The position numbers were made by a program, and so were the translations under genes. From positions 1 through 24,355 of the forward strand of contig NZ_CALIJA010000135.1 of NCBI RefSeq assembly GCF_938017615.1: DNA of 24,355 bases, given 5' to 3'. Each line of letters starts with the position of its first letter. The stretch's first letter is position 1. Source of the stretch: an uncultured Campylobacter sp. (lineage in GTDB: Bacteria > Campylobacterota > Campylobacteria > Campylobacterales > Campylobacteraceae). The notes under the pieces are model-generated. The model had not been told where the DNA came from and did no database searches. It was given only the letters and a program-made list of their open reading frames with translations. Of this stretch, positions 14,513-22,634 are shown piece by piece.

Positions 14513-15658
14513 TTAAATTTTAGCCTTTTTTATGCGGCGCAAACAGATGAACGAAAATATATAAAACGGCGCGGAGATTGCGAAAATAACGATGTGTTTC
14601 CACGCCATGGTGTTAAAATCTATACCTGTGATCTGCGTAATCTTCGCCGGAAGCCCAGCAAACGCGTCCATAACGCCGATTGCGGTAATAGCGCAAAGTT
14701 CCACGGCAATCGCGATGAGAAACGGCAAGGAGCCCTTGGTCGTGAAGATGAGATATAAAAACGCCTTGAGCTTGTAGCAATACGACAGCAGCCCAAACAG
14801 CGCTACTGCGATGCTAAAGATCGCCACGTAGGCGTCAAGCCCTATGGTTTCGTTCTGCAAAACCGTGGCGACGACGCAGATTATCAAAAAGATATTGTAG
14901 CTCGTGATCTGCCGCACGGCGTATTGATCGTGTCTGGCGGCCGACAGGAAGATAAATACTTGATTTAGCGGCAAAATGTAGCTCAGCGCAAAGATCAGAT
15001 AGATGAACAGATCGAAGGTAAGCGAAACGGTGTTTTGATTGACATATTCTTGGATCTGCTTAAATGACAGCAACGACTCGGTGATCTGAGCCCTAAAGAT
15101 CAGAGCGATGCCGATTAAAATAAGCGGCATAATGTAGGTCTTGATACCGCTCATTCGGATAGGGTTGGTGTAAATTTTACTCTCGAGGCTCTCGCCCTCG
15201 CGCGGATCGTCCATCTGCACGAACTCAAATCCCAAAAATTTAGGTTTTTTTGCATCAGCGGGTTTGGCTTTGCGAGGAAGTTTGAAATTTTTAAATTTTT
15301 TCGCGATTTTTGTTACTTTTGCGGCGGATCTATCCTCTGCGATATTTTCGGCGGAATTTTGAGGAGACGATTCCTCTGTCGCGTCTATTTCTATGAAATT
15401 TTTAGGATCGGAAATCCAGTCGTTATTTTGCTTCGCGGCTTCTTTTGCCTGCGAAGCCGCTTTTTGCGCCGCACGATCCTTGGATTTGGACGTGTCCACG
15501 CGCTCAATATTTATCGCGCTGGATGCTAGCGTGTCGAAGCTTACCTCATCGCCGTCGGTTAGGCTAGGATCGCGTTCGCCAAGCATTTCGTAGCTATACT
15601 CGACCCCACCTGTGGCGACTATGACATTTTCACCTCTGATAAATCCGATAAGTCTCAT
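14513..15658 (-). CDS. Polytopic membrane protein of unknown function
   Basis: A 381-residue protein. The N-terminal about 50 residues form a small, probably beta-rich domain (MRLIGFIRGENVIVATGG, then LTDGDEVSFD). Residues about 55-165 are a charged, low-complexity linker with Ala/Lys-rich helix and basic stretches. About six membrane helices follow (near 172-188, 212-234, 253-268, 276-296, 312-330, 354-373), ending in the basic RRIKKAKI. Such a soluble head on a membrane body suggests a regulated membrane protein, but I do not recognise the family. The ribosome site GGAGA lies ten bases upstream (15669-15673 on the complement). It starts 60 bases after glmS ends, same strand, and is probably co-transcribed with it. 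Confidence 0.75.
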   Translation of the reverse strand: MRLIGFIRGENVIVATGGVEYSYEMLGERDPSLTDGDEVSFDTLASSAINIERVDTSKSKDRAAQKAASQAKEAAKQNNDWISDPKNFIEIDATEESSPQNSAENIAEDRSAAKVTKIAKKFKNFKLPRKAKPADAKKPKFLGFEFVQMDDPREGESLESKIYTNPIRMSGIKTYIMPLILIGIALIFRAQITESLLSFKQIQEYVNQNTVSLTFDLFIYLIFALSYILPLNQVFIFLSAARHDQYAVRQITSYNIFLIICVVATVLQNETIGLDAYVAIFSIAVALFGLLSYCYKLKAFLYLIFTTKGSLPFLIAIAVELCAITAIGVMDAFAGLPAKITQITGIDFNTMAWKHIVIFAISAPFYIFSFICLRRIKKAKI

Positions 15659-15718
15659 ATACTAACATTCTCCGATTTTTTAATGAGAAATATTAGTCAA
15701 AATGAACTTAAAAAACGA

Positions 15719-17536
15719 TTATTCTACGGTTACGCTTTTGGCTAAATTTCGCGGCATATCCACGTCGTTGCCGAGCCGCACGGAAATTTCAAGAGCTAAA
15801 ATTTGCAAAATCAGCATCATCTCAAAAAATTCGCTCATCGCGTGGCTTTGCTCGCTCGTTTTGATAAAATCATCCGCGATCTCGGGCTCTTCCGGGCTGA
15901 TAGCTAAAATATACGCATCGCGCGCAGCAAGCTCTTCGACATTGCTTTTGGTTTTTTCGTAGAGCAAATGCTTTGGCATCAGCGCAACCGTAAAGAGATT
16001 AGAATCGGCAAGAGCGATCGGTCCGTGCTTCATCTCGCCGCTTGGATAGCCCTCGGCGTGCAGATAGGAAATCTCTTTGAGCTTGAGTGCGCCCTCAAGA
16101 GCGAGTGGATAGAAAATATCGCGACCGATAAAGAAAAAGCCGTGTCCGTGCAGATAGTGCTTACTCATGCGGTAAATTTTATCCTGCAAGCCGTCTTTGA
16201 TCTTTAAAATTTGCGGGATATGAAGCATCGCCGAAATTTCGCTCGCGTTGCTTTTGCTGGAGACGGTGCCGCGCAGATTAGCAAGATACACGACGAACAT
16301 CCATAGCACCATTACCTGCGTCGCAAAAGCCTTCGTAGATGCCACACCCTTTTCGATGCCCGCGCGGGTGAGGATCACGCTGCCTGCCATGCGCACGATT
16401 GAGCTGTTATCGACATTGCAGATCGCAAGCGTCCTAAGACCGGCTTTTTTAGCGATATGCAGCGCCTCTAATGTATCGGCGGTCTCGCCGCTTTGCGAGA
16501 TCACGATAAATAAGGAATTCTTGTTTAAAAATGGTTCTTTATAGCGGAATTCGCTAGCAACTTCCACTTTCGTGCGGATTTTAGCGATGCGCTCGAAAAG
16601 ATACGAACTTACGAGCGCGGCGTGATAGCTCGTGCCGCAGGCGCATAGCACGACCTCGTCGATACCCTCAAACATCGCCGCATCAAGTTCGTCAAATTTT
16701 ATCTTGCCGCCCTTGATCACGCGCCCCATCATCGTTTCGGTTACGACTTGCGCTTGCTCGTAAATTTCTTTTTCCATAAAAAATCTAAAGCCCTCTTTTT
16801 GCGCATAGCCTTTATCCTTCGGAAGCTCACTAAAGGCGCAATTATGCGGTTTAGAGTTTTTAAAAACGTCGATTTGTCCAAGCTTGGCAACGCCGTAAAT
16901 TTGATCGTCCAGATACGCAGCCGTATTCGCAAGCCCGATGAGCGGAGCGTCCGAGGAGCTAAAGAAAATTTCGTTTTTATCGTTTTTTGCGACGATGAGC
17001 GGAGCTGCGTTTTTAGCAAAGAAAATTTCTCCGGGTGCTGCTTTCGTGATTAAAAGCGTAGCGTATGCGCCTTTTAGCCGTTTAATTGTAGCTTCATATG
17101 CCTTAAATGCGTCGTTGCTAGCCTTGAAATTTTTCTCGAAAAGATGCACGATCACTTCGGTATCGGTCTGGCTTAAAAATTTCACGCCGTCCGCTTCGAG
17201 CTCATCTTTTAGCTCGATGTAGTTTTCGATGATACCGTTATGCACGACGAAGCTAAAATCCCCAAAATGCGGATGCGCGTTAAGCTCAGTAGGCTTTCCG
17301 TGCGTCGCCCAGCGAGTATGTCCGATCGCAACGCCAAAGCCTTGCGAAGTGAAATCTTTCATCTTTTCTTCGAGATTATTTAACTTGCCGACCGCTTTGA
17401 AATACTTTATATTCGCACTTTCGTCCATCACGGCAAGCCCAGCGCTATCGTATCCGCGATACTCGAGTTCCTTCAGTCCGTTTATTATGATCTTTTTCTT
17501 CTCTTCATTTCCGATGTAGCCTACGATTCCACACAT
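15719..17536 (-). CDS. glmS: Glutamine-fructose-6-phosphate aminotransferase
   Basis: A 605-residue cytosolic enzyme making glucosamine-6-phosphate from fructose-6-phosphate and glutamine, the first step to UDP-GlcNAc for peptidoglycan and LOS. The N-terminal glutaminase domain starts with the catalytic Cys (MCGIVGYIGN, C2) and has GHTRWATHG (72-80) and a substrate loop around SQTDTE (122-127). Two SIS domains follow: CGTSYHAA (300-307), SQSGETADT (347-355) and AEGYPSGEMKHGPIAL in the second. The C-terminus NLAKSVTVE is the conserved tail carrying the catalytic lysine. AAGGA precedes the ATG. It is transcribed divergently from mqnE, and the unknown membrane-protein gene follows it. No glmS ribozyme is visible in the upstream sequence. 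Confidence 0.97.
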   Translation of the reverse strand: MCGIVGYIGNEEKKKIIINGLKELEYRGYDSAGLAVMDESANIKYFKAVGKLNNLEEKMKDFTSQGFGVAIGHTRWATHGKPTELNAHPHFGDFSFVVHNGIIENYIELKDELEADGVKFLSQTDTEVIVHLFEKNFKASNDAFKAYEATIKRLKGAYATLLITKAAPGEIFFAKNAAPLIVAKNDKNEIFFSSSDAPLIGLANTAAYLDDQIYGVAKLGQIDVFKNSKPHNCAFSELPKDKGYAQKEGFRFFMEKEIYEQAQVVTETMMGRVIKGGKIKFDELDAAMFEGIDEVVLCACGTSYHAALVSSYLFERIAKIRTKVEVASEFRYKEPFLNKNSLFIVISQSGETADTLEALHIAKKAGLRTLAICNVDNSSIVRMAGSVILTRAGIEKGVASTKAFATQVMVLWMFVVYLANLRGTVSSKSNASEISAMLHIPQILKIKDGLQDKIYRMSKHYLHGHGFFFIGRDIFYPLALEGALKLKEISYLHAEGYPSGEMKHGPIALADSNLFTVALMPKHLLYEKTKSNVEELAARDAYILAISPEEPEIADDFIKTSEQSHAMSEFFEMMLILQILALEISVRLGNDVDMPRNLAKSVTVE

Positions 17537-17566
17537 CTTGTTTTCCTTATTTAAAATTTAGCGCCC

Positions 17567-17650
17567 ATTTTACTACGCTATTTTAAATTAACGAAATTCG
17601 GCTCTAAATTTAGTCCGCTTATCCGTTTTGTAAGCAAAAAATTATATAAT
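17567..17650. promoter_or_regulatory. Divergent promoter region between glmS and mqnE
   Basis: The 10-bp palindrome ATTATATAAT at 17641-17650 holds a TATAAT on each strand: 17645-17650 for mqnE (+), giving a start near 17657, and 17641-17646 for leftward transcription toward glmS. A second minus-strand -10 candidate, TAAAAT (complement of 17567-17572), lies closer to glmS. Confidence 0.5.
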
Positions 17651-17678
17651 TAGCTTTAAAATTTGGCTTGGGAAATCG

Positions 17679-18761
17679 ATGGAAATTTTAGAAAAACTAC
17701 AAAGCGGCGAGAGGTTAAATTACGAAGACGGCGTGAAGTTATGGGATTTGGATCTTTTCGATCTGGGCAAATTCGCCTTTGCTATTCGCAAAGAAAAAAA
17801 CGGCAAAAACGTCTATTTCAACGCAAATCGTCATATCAATCCTTCAAATTTATGCGCAGATACCTGTAAATTTTGCGCATTTTCGGCGCACCGCAAGAAC
17901 GAAAACGCCTATACGATGAGCGATGATGAGATCATGCGTATCGTGGATGAGACCGTAGCGCGCGGCACGAAGGAGATTCATATCGTAAGCTCGCACAATC
18001 CATTCGTTACGCCGCAGCAATATTTGGGAATTTTCAAAGCGATAAAGCAAAAATATCCGCTTGTGCATATCAAGGCGATGACCGCGGCGGAGATCGATTA
18101 CTGGCGGCGAAAGTGGAAGATGAGCTACGAGGAGACGATAGAGCTGATGATGCAAAGCGGTGTGGATTCGATGCCCGGCGGCGGCGCTGAAATTTTTGAC
18201 GAGGACGTGCGCGATAAAATTTGCAAAGGCAAGGTCTCAAGCGAGCAGTGGCTGCGTATCCACTCGCTGTGGCATGCTCGCGGGCGTCAGAGCAACGCCA
18301 CGATGCTCTTTGGCCATATCGAAAGCCGCGCACACCGCATAGATCACATCTTGCGCATCCGCGCGCTGCAAGATGAGAGCCTAGCTCGCGCTAACGGCGG
18401 CGGTTTCAACGCCTTCATCCCGCTCGTGTATCAGCGCGAGAACAACTACCTGGACGTGAAGGGCTTTTTGGGCTCGGTCGAAATTTTAAAAACGATCGCG
18501 ATTAGTAGAATTTTGCTCGATAACGTCGCGCATATCAAGGCGTATTGGGCGACTTCGACCTTAAGCTTAGCCCTCGTAGCGCAGGATTTCGGCGCGGATG
18601 ATCTTGACGGAACGATCGAGAACGAAAGCATTCAAAGTAGCGCCGGCGCCGGCAGCAAAAAAGGGCAGAGCAAGCGCGATTTTATCGATATGATCGGCAC
18701 TGCGGGCTTTGTGCCCGTAGAGCGCGACAGCTTGTATAATCAGATCGAAATTTACGAATAA
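17679..18761 (+). CDS. mqnE: Aminofutalosine synthase (radical SAM, menaquinone)
   Basis: A 360-residue radical-SAM enzyme of the futalosine route to menaquinone, joining an SAM-derived radical to 3-[(1-carboxyvinyl)oxy]benzoate to give aminofutalosine. The 4Fe-4S motif is CADTCKFC (C59, C63, C66) after HINPSNL. Other family features are EIHIVSSHNP, MPGGGAEIF, and DDLDGTIENESI with SSAGAG near the C-terminus. MqnC is the closest alternative, but NPSNLCADTC and the SSHNP region fit MqnE better. A short GGGA site precedes the ATG. It begins a plus-strand run with the purine permease (18 bases later). Menaquinone fits an anaerobically respiring Campylobacter. Confidence 0.9.
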   Translation: MEILEKLQSGERLNYEDGVKLWDLDLFDLGKFAFAIRKEKNGKNVYFNANRHINPSNLCADTCKFCAFSAHRKNENAYTMSDDEIMRIVDETVARGTKEIHIVSSHNPFVTPQQYLGIFKAIKQKYPLVHIKAMTAAEIDYWRRKWKMSYEETIELMMQSGVDSMPGGGAEIFDEDVRDKICKGKVSSEQWLRIHSLWHARGRQSNATMLFGHIESRAHRIDHILRIRALQDESLARANGGGFNAFIPLVYQRENNYLDVKGFLGSVEILKTIAISRILLDNVAHIKAYWATSTLSLALVAQDFGADDLDGTIENESIQSSAGAGSKKGQSKRDFIDMIGTAGFVPVERDSLYNQIEIYE

Positions 18762-18779
18762 ATTCTAAAGGAGGAGCAA

Positions 18780-20075
18780 GTGGAGAAATTCTTTCATCTC
18801 GCCGCCGCGAAAACGTCGGTAAGGCAGGAGCTTATCGCAGGGCTTACTACGTTTTTGGCGATGATTTACATCGTGCCGGTAAACGCTAACATTATGAGCA
18901 TCGCAGGTATGCCGTTTGATGCGCTGGTTACGGCAACCGCGCTTATTACGATAATCGCGACGCTATTTAACGGGCTTTTTGCAAATACCCCCGTAGCGCT
19001 TAGCGTCGGCATGGGGCTGAATGCGTATTTTACCTTTGCGTTGTGCGTGGATGCAAAGCTGCCGTGGCAGAGCGCGCTTGGCATCGTAGCGATAAGCGGG
19101 GCGCTTTTTACCGTGCTTTCGTTTACGAACTTTCGCGTTTGGGTTATCAAATCTATCCCACTTGATCTGCGCCGCGCCATAAGTGCGGGTATCGGCGCTT
19201 TTATCTGCTTCATCGGACTTAAGCAGATGGGCGTCATCGCGCCTAGTCAGGCGACGCTAGTAACTTTAGGAAATTTAAAAGATCTAAACGTTTTGCTTGG
19301 GATTTTAGGCTTAGCGGTCGTGCTGGTGCTTTTTGTGCTTAGAATCAAGGCGGCGTTTATCTTAAGCATTTTGATTACTTCGTGCGTTGCGTGGGTGACT
19401 GGAATTTCGCCCGCACCGCATGGCATAGTAAGCGCGCCAAGCGGCATAACGCCGATATTTGCTAAGCTAGATATCCCAGGAGCGCTAAAGCTCGCGTTCG
19501 TACCTTTTATAATCACATTTTTCGTCACGCATCTATTCGATAGTATCGGCACTCTCACCGGCGTAGGAAACCGCGCGGGGCTTTTTGGAGAGAATAGCAA
19601 AGACGGCATGAAAAAACTATCTAGAAATTTAACCTCCGATGCGATAGGTAGCGTTGCGGGCGCCGTTATAGGAACGAGCACGGTCACCGCATTTGCCGAA
19701 AGCGCCAGCGGCGTGGAAGCGGGCGGCCGCACGGGGCTTACCGCGGTATTTTGCGCTATATTTTTCGTGCTGACGCTGTTTATGCTACCGCTATTTAAGG
19801 CGATCCCCGCAAATGCGATCTATCCGATCCTCGTAATGGTCGGGGTTTTGATGTTTAGCGAGCTTGGCAAGATCGATTATAGCGACGCTGGAATTTTAAT
19901 CCCTGCCTTTTTTATAGTGTTTTTGATGCCTTTTACCTATTCGATCACCAACGGCTTAAGCTTCGGCTTTATCGCTTATATCGTAGTTAGACTCGCTCAG
20001 CGCAGGATAAAAGATTTAAATTTCGGCGTTTTGACGCTCGGCGCGATTAGCGTTTTAGTATTTTTAATGCATTAA
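18780..20075 (+). CDS. AzgA-like purine (adenine/guanine/hypoxanthine) permease
   Basis: A 431-residue inner-membrane transporter of the NCS2/AzgA-PbuG family (COG2252), with a dozen or so hydrophobic segments. Family motifs: ELIAGLTTFLAMIYIV near the N-terminus, PVALSVGMGLNAYFTF, FDSIGTLTGVGNRAGL, and GTSTVTAFAESASGVEAGG. It would import purine bases by proton symport; the exact base cannot be read from sequence. The start codon is GTG at 18780, six bases after a very strong AAAGGAGG, and no ATG competes. It sits between mqnE and a purine phosphoribosyltransferase gene 15 bases downstream, making an uptake-and-salvage pair. MqnE-pathway by-products include adenine, which offers a possible link to its neighbour. 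Confidence 0.9.
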   Translation: MEKFFHLAAAKTSVRQELIAGLTTFLAMIYIVPVNANIMSIAGMPFDALVTATALITIIATLFNGLFANTPVALSVGMGLNAYFTFALCVDAKLPWQSALGIVAISGALFTVLSFTNFRVWVIKSIPLDLRRAISAGIGAFICFIGLKQMGVIAPSQATLVTLGNLKDLNVLLGILGLAVVLVLFVLRIKAAFILSILITSCVAWVTGISPAPHGIVSAPSGITPIFAKLDIPGALKLAFVPFIITFFVTHLFDSIGTLTGVGNRAGLFGENSKDGMKKLSRNLTSDAIGSVAGAVIGTSTVTAFAESASGVEAGGRTGLTAVFCAIFFVLTLFMLPLFKAIPANAIYPILVMVGVLMFSELGKIDYSDAGILIPAFFIVFLMPFTYSITNGLSFGFIAYIVVRLAQRRIKDLNFGVLTLGAISVLVFLMH

Positions 20076-20090
20076 ATTTTAAGGAAAGAT

Positions 20091-20540
20091 ATGAGATTTT
20101 ATAGTTTTGACGAGATGGATCGCGACGCAAGAGTTATAGCAAAGCAGGTTAGGGACGAATTTATGCCCGATGCAATCGTGGCGATCGCTAGAGGCGGGCT
20201 CACATTCGGTCACGCGCTAGCTAATGCGCTTGATATGCGGACGATATTTTCGATAAATTCCATCCACTACGCGGACACCAAAAAGCTCGACACCATCGAC
20301 GTTTTCAACGTGCCCGATCTAGAGCTTTACAAACGCGTGCTGCTGGTGGACGATATCATCGACAGCGGCGACAGCATGGTCGAGATCAAGCGCGTGCTGC
20401 TGGATAAATTCCCGCAAATAGAGCTTAAAACGGCAGTGATTTTTTACAAACCCAAGGCGCTCATCCAACCCGATTTTAAAATTTCAAAGACGGATGAGTG
20501 GATAAATTTCTTTTGGGAAAATTATACGATAGAGGAATGA
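20091..20540 (+). CDS. Purine phosphoribosyltransferase, Gpt-like
   Basis: A 149-residue type I phosphoribosyltransferase. The pyrophosphate loop is ARGG (33-36), and the PRPP-binding motif is VLLVDDIIDSGDS (83-95). The size and the C-terminal WINFFWEN aromatic stretch resemble xanthine-guanine phosphoribosyltransferase (gpt), which converts xanthine, guanine or hypoxanthine to nucleotides; a hypoxanthine (Hpt) type is also possible. AAGGA precedes the ATG. It follows the purine permease by 15 bases, and the two form a salvage unit. A 19-bp AAATTT palindrome lies just after the stop. Confidence 0.85.
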   Translation: MRFYSFDEMDRDARVIAKQVRDEFMPDAIVAIARGGLTFGHALANALDMRTIFSINSIHYADTKKLDTIDVFNVPDLELYKRVLLVDDIIDSGDSMVEIKRVLLDKFPQIELKTAVIFYKPKALIQPDFKISKTDEWINFFWENYTIEE

Positions 20541-20554
20541 AGCGGCGCGCGGTT

Positions 20555-20573
20555 AAATTTAGCGGCTAAATTT
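20555..20573. repeat. 19-bp palindrome with two AAATTT words
   Basis: AAATTTAGC (20555-20563), one central G, and GCTAAATTT (20565-20573) form a perfect dyad 14 bases after the phosphoribosyltransferase stop. A run TTTTAAAGG follows. It could act as a weak terminator hairpin, a protein site, or simply two of the abundant AAATTTAGC words facing each other. The rest of 20541-20651 holds three further AAATTT copies and no gene. Confidence 0.6.
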
Positions 20574-20651
20574 TAAAGGATTCGGCGGATTAAATTTTAT
20601 GAAATTTCGGTCGTAGAATTTAGCCATAAATTTAAAGCGCCCGCAGCAAGG

Positions 20652-21878
20652 ATGAGAGTGAAGAAGCTTTATCAAAACGAAATTTTCGTGATCTCCATAA
20701 TGTGCCTGTTTCAGGGCATATTTCTGCTTTATGCAATCTCAAATTTAAGCATCAGCTACTACGAGGCTGAAATTTTTTACGATAAAAAATCCCTCGTTTC
20801 GCTAATCGCAAATTTAAGCTGCGAAATTTTCGGGCGCAACGACTACGCCTTGCGCGTGCCGTTTATTTTGATCCACTTCGCAAACGCCGCGATGATCTAT
20901 AAAATTTCAAAATTTATTCTAAAGCGCCGCTTCGATAGAGTGGTCGCTACGGCGCTATTTATGGCGCTTCCTGCATCGATGAGTAGCGCGATCTTGCTAA
21001 ATCCCGCGGGCATCATCGTTTTTTTCACGCTGCTGGCGATCTATTTTGCAAAGAGCGAATACAATATTACGCTTTTCGTGCTTCTATCCGTTTGCGCCCT
21101 GATCGATCGCGCGTTTTTTATGCTATACGTCGGCTTTGGAATTTGGGCGCTTTATACGCGCAAAAAGGAGCTTTTGCTACTTTGCATAGCGCTATTTAGC
21201 TTCAGCGTGATCTTTTACGACGTAAGCTCGGAGGGCAAGCCGAAGGGGTATTTTTTAGACACCGTGGGCGTTTTTGCGGGCGCGTTTTCGCCTTTAGTGT
21301 TTTTATTTTTCATCTACACGATCTATAGAATTTGGATCAAAGAGGAAAAGAGCCTGCTGTGGTTCATCGCTACAAGTGCGCTTTGTCTGACGATGCTTTT
21401 TTCGCTAAGACAGCGCGTGCCGCTTGAGATGATGCTGCCGTATTGCGTCATCGCTACGCCTTTGATTATCCGCGTGCTTTTTAACTCATATCGCGTCAGG
21501 TTACCTAAATTTCGCACCTTTCATAAGATCGCCGTGGGTGTGACGCTGGTAAGCTTAGCGGTGAGCTACTTTGCAGTGATTTTTAGCGACGTGATGTATG
21601 AGGCGATGTTCGCAAACAAACCGCAGCGGCATTTTATCTATAAATTTGACGTAGCTAGGCAGCTGGCAAGTGAGCTAAAAAATCGCGGAGTAAAAAGCGT
21701 AAGCTGCGAGGACGAGAGGCTCTGCCTGCGCCTAAAATTTTACGGACTGCCTAGCGGGGATAGCGCTTTTATCTATGCGGATGAGCCGGAATGTGTCTCA
21801 GATCATAAAAATTCGATACAAAATATAGATATTTACAAGCGAGGCGTGCGAATTGCGAAATTTTATGTTAAAATATAA
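20652..21878 (+). CDS. GT-C fold membrane glycosyltransferase-like protein
   Basis: A 408-residue polytopic membrane protein. Layout matches the ArnT/PMT-like GT-C family: a first helix (about 11-31), then a periplasmic loop with YYEAEIF (36-42), where these enzymes carry acidic catalytic residues, followed by IFGRNDYALRVPFILIHF (59-76), a family-typical stretch. Many further helices follow to about 320, and a short soluble C-terminal domain of about 85 residues ends the protein. Such enzymes move sugars from polyprenyl phosphate to lipid or protein in the periplasm. The donor and acceptor are unknown, and the C-terminal domain is shorter than in ArnT. The ribosome site AAGG immediately precedes the ATG at 20652; ATG at 20700 would cut the first helix, so the earlier start is preferred. 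Confidence 0.7.
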   Translation: MRVKKLYQNEIFVISIMCLFQGIFLLYAISNLSISYYEAEIFYDKKSLVSLIANLSCEIFGRNDYALRVPFILIHFANAAMIYKISKFILKRRFDRVVATALFMALPASMSSAILLNPAGIIVFFTLLAIYFAKSEYNITLFVLLSVCALIDRAFFMLYVGFGIWALYTRKKELLLLCIALFSFSVIFYDVSSEGKPKGYFLDTVGVFAGAFSPLVFLFFIYTIYRIWIKEEKSLLWFIATSALCLTMLFSLRQRVPLEMMLPYCVIATPLIIRVLFNSYRVRLPKFRTFHKIAVGVTLVSLAVSYFAVIFSDVMYEAMFANKPQRHFIYKFDVARQLASELKNRGVKSVSCEDERLCLRLKFYGLPSGDSAFIYADEPECVSDHKNSIQNIDIYKRGVRIAKFYVKI

Positions 21879-21896
21879 ACAAAATTTTTATGAAAG
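21866..21896 (+). promoter_or_regulatory. Extended -10 promoter and RBS for the pseudopilin gene
   Basis: TGTTAAAAT at 21866-21874 is an extended -10 lying over the end of the preceding gene, of the same form as TGTTACAAT before aroB. AAAGG at 21892-21896 is the ribosome site for the ATG at 21906. Confidence 0.4.
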
Positions 21897-21905
21897 GTAA
21901 AAATT

Positions 21906-22589
21906 ATGAAAAAAGCATTTACTATGATAGAGCTGATTTTCATCATCGTGGTGGTTGGAATTTTAGCGGCGGTGGCAGTGCCTCAAATCAATCGAAATAG
22001 CCTTGTGGAGGCGGCAGATCAAGTAGCTGCTCATATTCGCTATACTCAGCAGCTGGCTATGAATGATAATAAATTCGATCCCGACGATCCTAATTGGTTT
22101 AAGAGATTTTGGAGGATTCAATTTACTGATCAAGGAGCACCGGGCTCTGCAGCAGGATGGCGATATAATATATATTGGGATAACGGAGACTTCCCTGGTT
22201 CAAACGGACAACCAAATAGCCTAAATTCTATGGCAGCTGATCCGCAAAATCCTAACAAGCTGCTTACTTCGGGCTTTGCTAGGCAACCTGCCAATACTAA
22301 TGGTGCAAAAATGAATCAAAAGCTAAATTTAGGAGCAACATATAATATAAGAAATATAGAATTTACTAATTGCGGTAATGGAAACAATCACACCATCTCC
22401 TTTGATTCTTATGGTCGCCCAATGGGGCAGTTAGCGAACTCTAATGTGCCATATGATAGGCTTTTTGTGGGCCAGTGCGTTATTACACTTACTAATGATG
22501 CAAGAGAGACCGCTAGTATTACTATCGAGCCTGAAACCGGATATGTAAGATACACGTTAAATTCTAATACCGGTACAGCCGCGCAATAG
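21906..22589 (+). CDS. Type II secretion/competence-type pseudopilin
   Basis: A 227-residue protein with a class III prepilin signal: short basic leader MKKA, then FTMIELIFIIVVVGILAAVA. The prepilin peptidase would cut after Ala4 (Ala in place of the usual Gly) to give mature Phe1 with Glu5 at the correct place. After the hydrophobic helix comes a periplasmic domain; the C-terminal part (SFDSYGRPMGQL, then ITIEPETGYVRYTLN) resembles GspH/FimT-type minor pseudopilins. In Campylobacter, pseudopilins of this kind serve the Cts DNA-uptake system rather than protein secretion, so competence is likely (inference). It is markedly AT-rich compared with metG and the glycosyltransferase gene on either side. 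No other pilus gene is in the window. Confidence 0.82.
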   Translation: MKKAFTMIELIFIIVVVGILAAVAVPQINRNSLVEAADQVAAHIRYTQQLAMNDNKFDPDDPNWFKRFWRIQFTDQGAPGSAAGWRYNIYWDNGDFPGSNGQPNSLNSMAADPQNPNKLLTSGFARQPANTNGAKMNQKLNLGATYNIRNIEFTNCGNGNNHTISFDSYGRPMGQLANSNVPYDRLFVGQCVITLTNDARETASITIEPETGYVRYTLNSNTGTAAQ

Positions 22590-22634
22590 AACTAGTGGAA
22601 TTTTAGTCAAATTTAAGTAAGCGCAAGGAGAATA

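Noticed and set aside
16741..17519. Several plus-strand and alternative-frame open frames within glmS
   Set aside because: They lie entirely inside the well-conserved glmS frame and have no family features.
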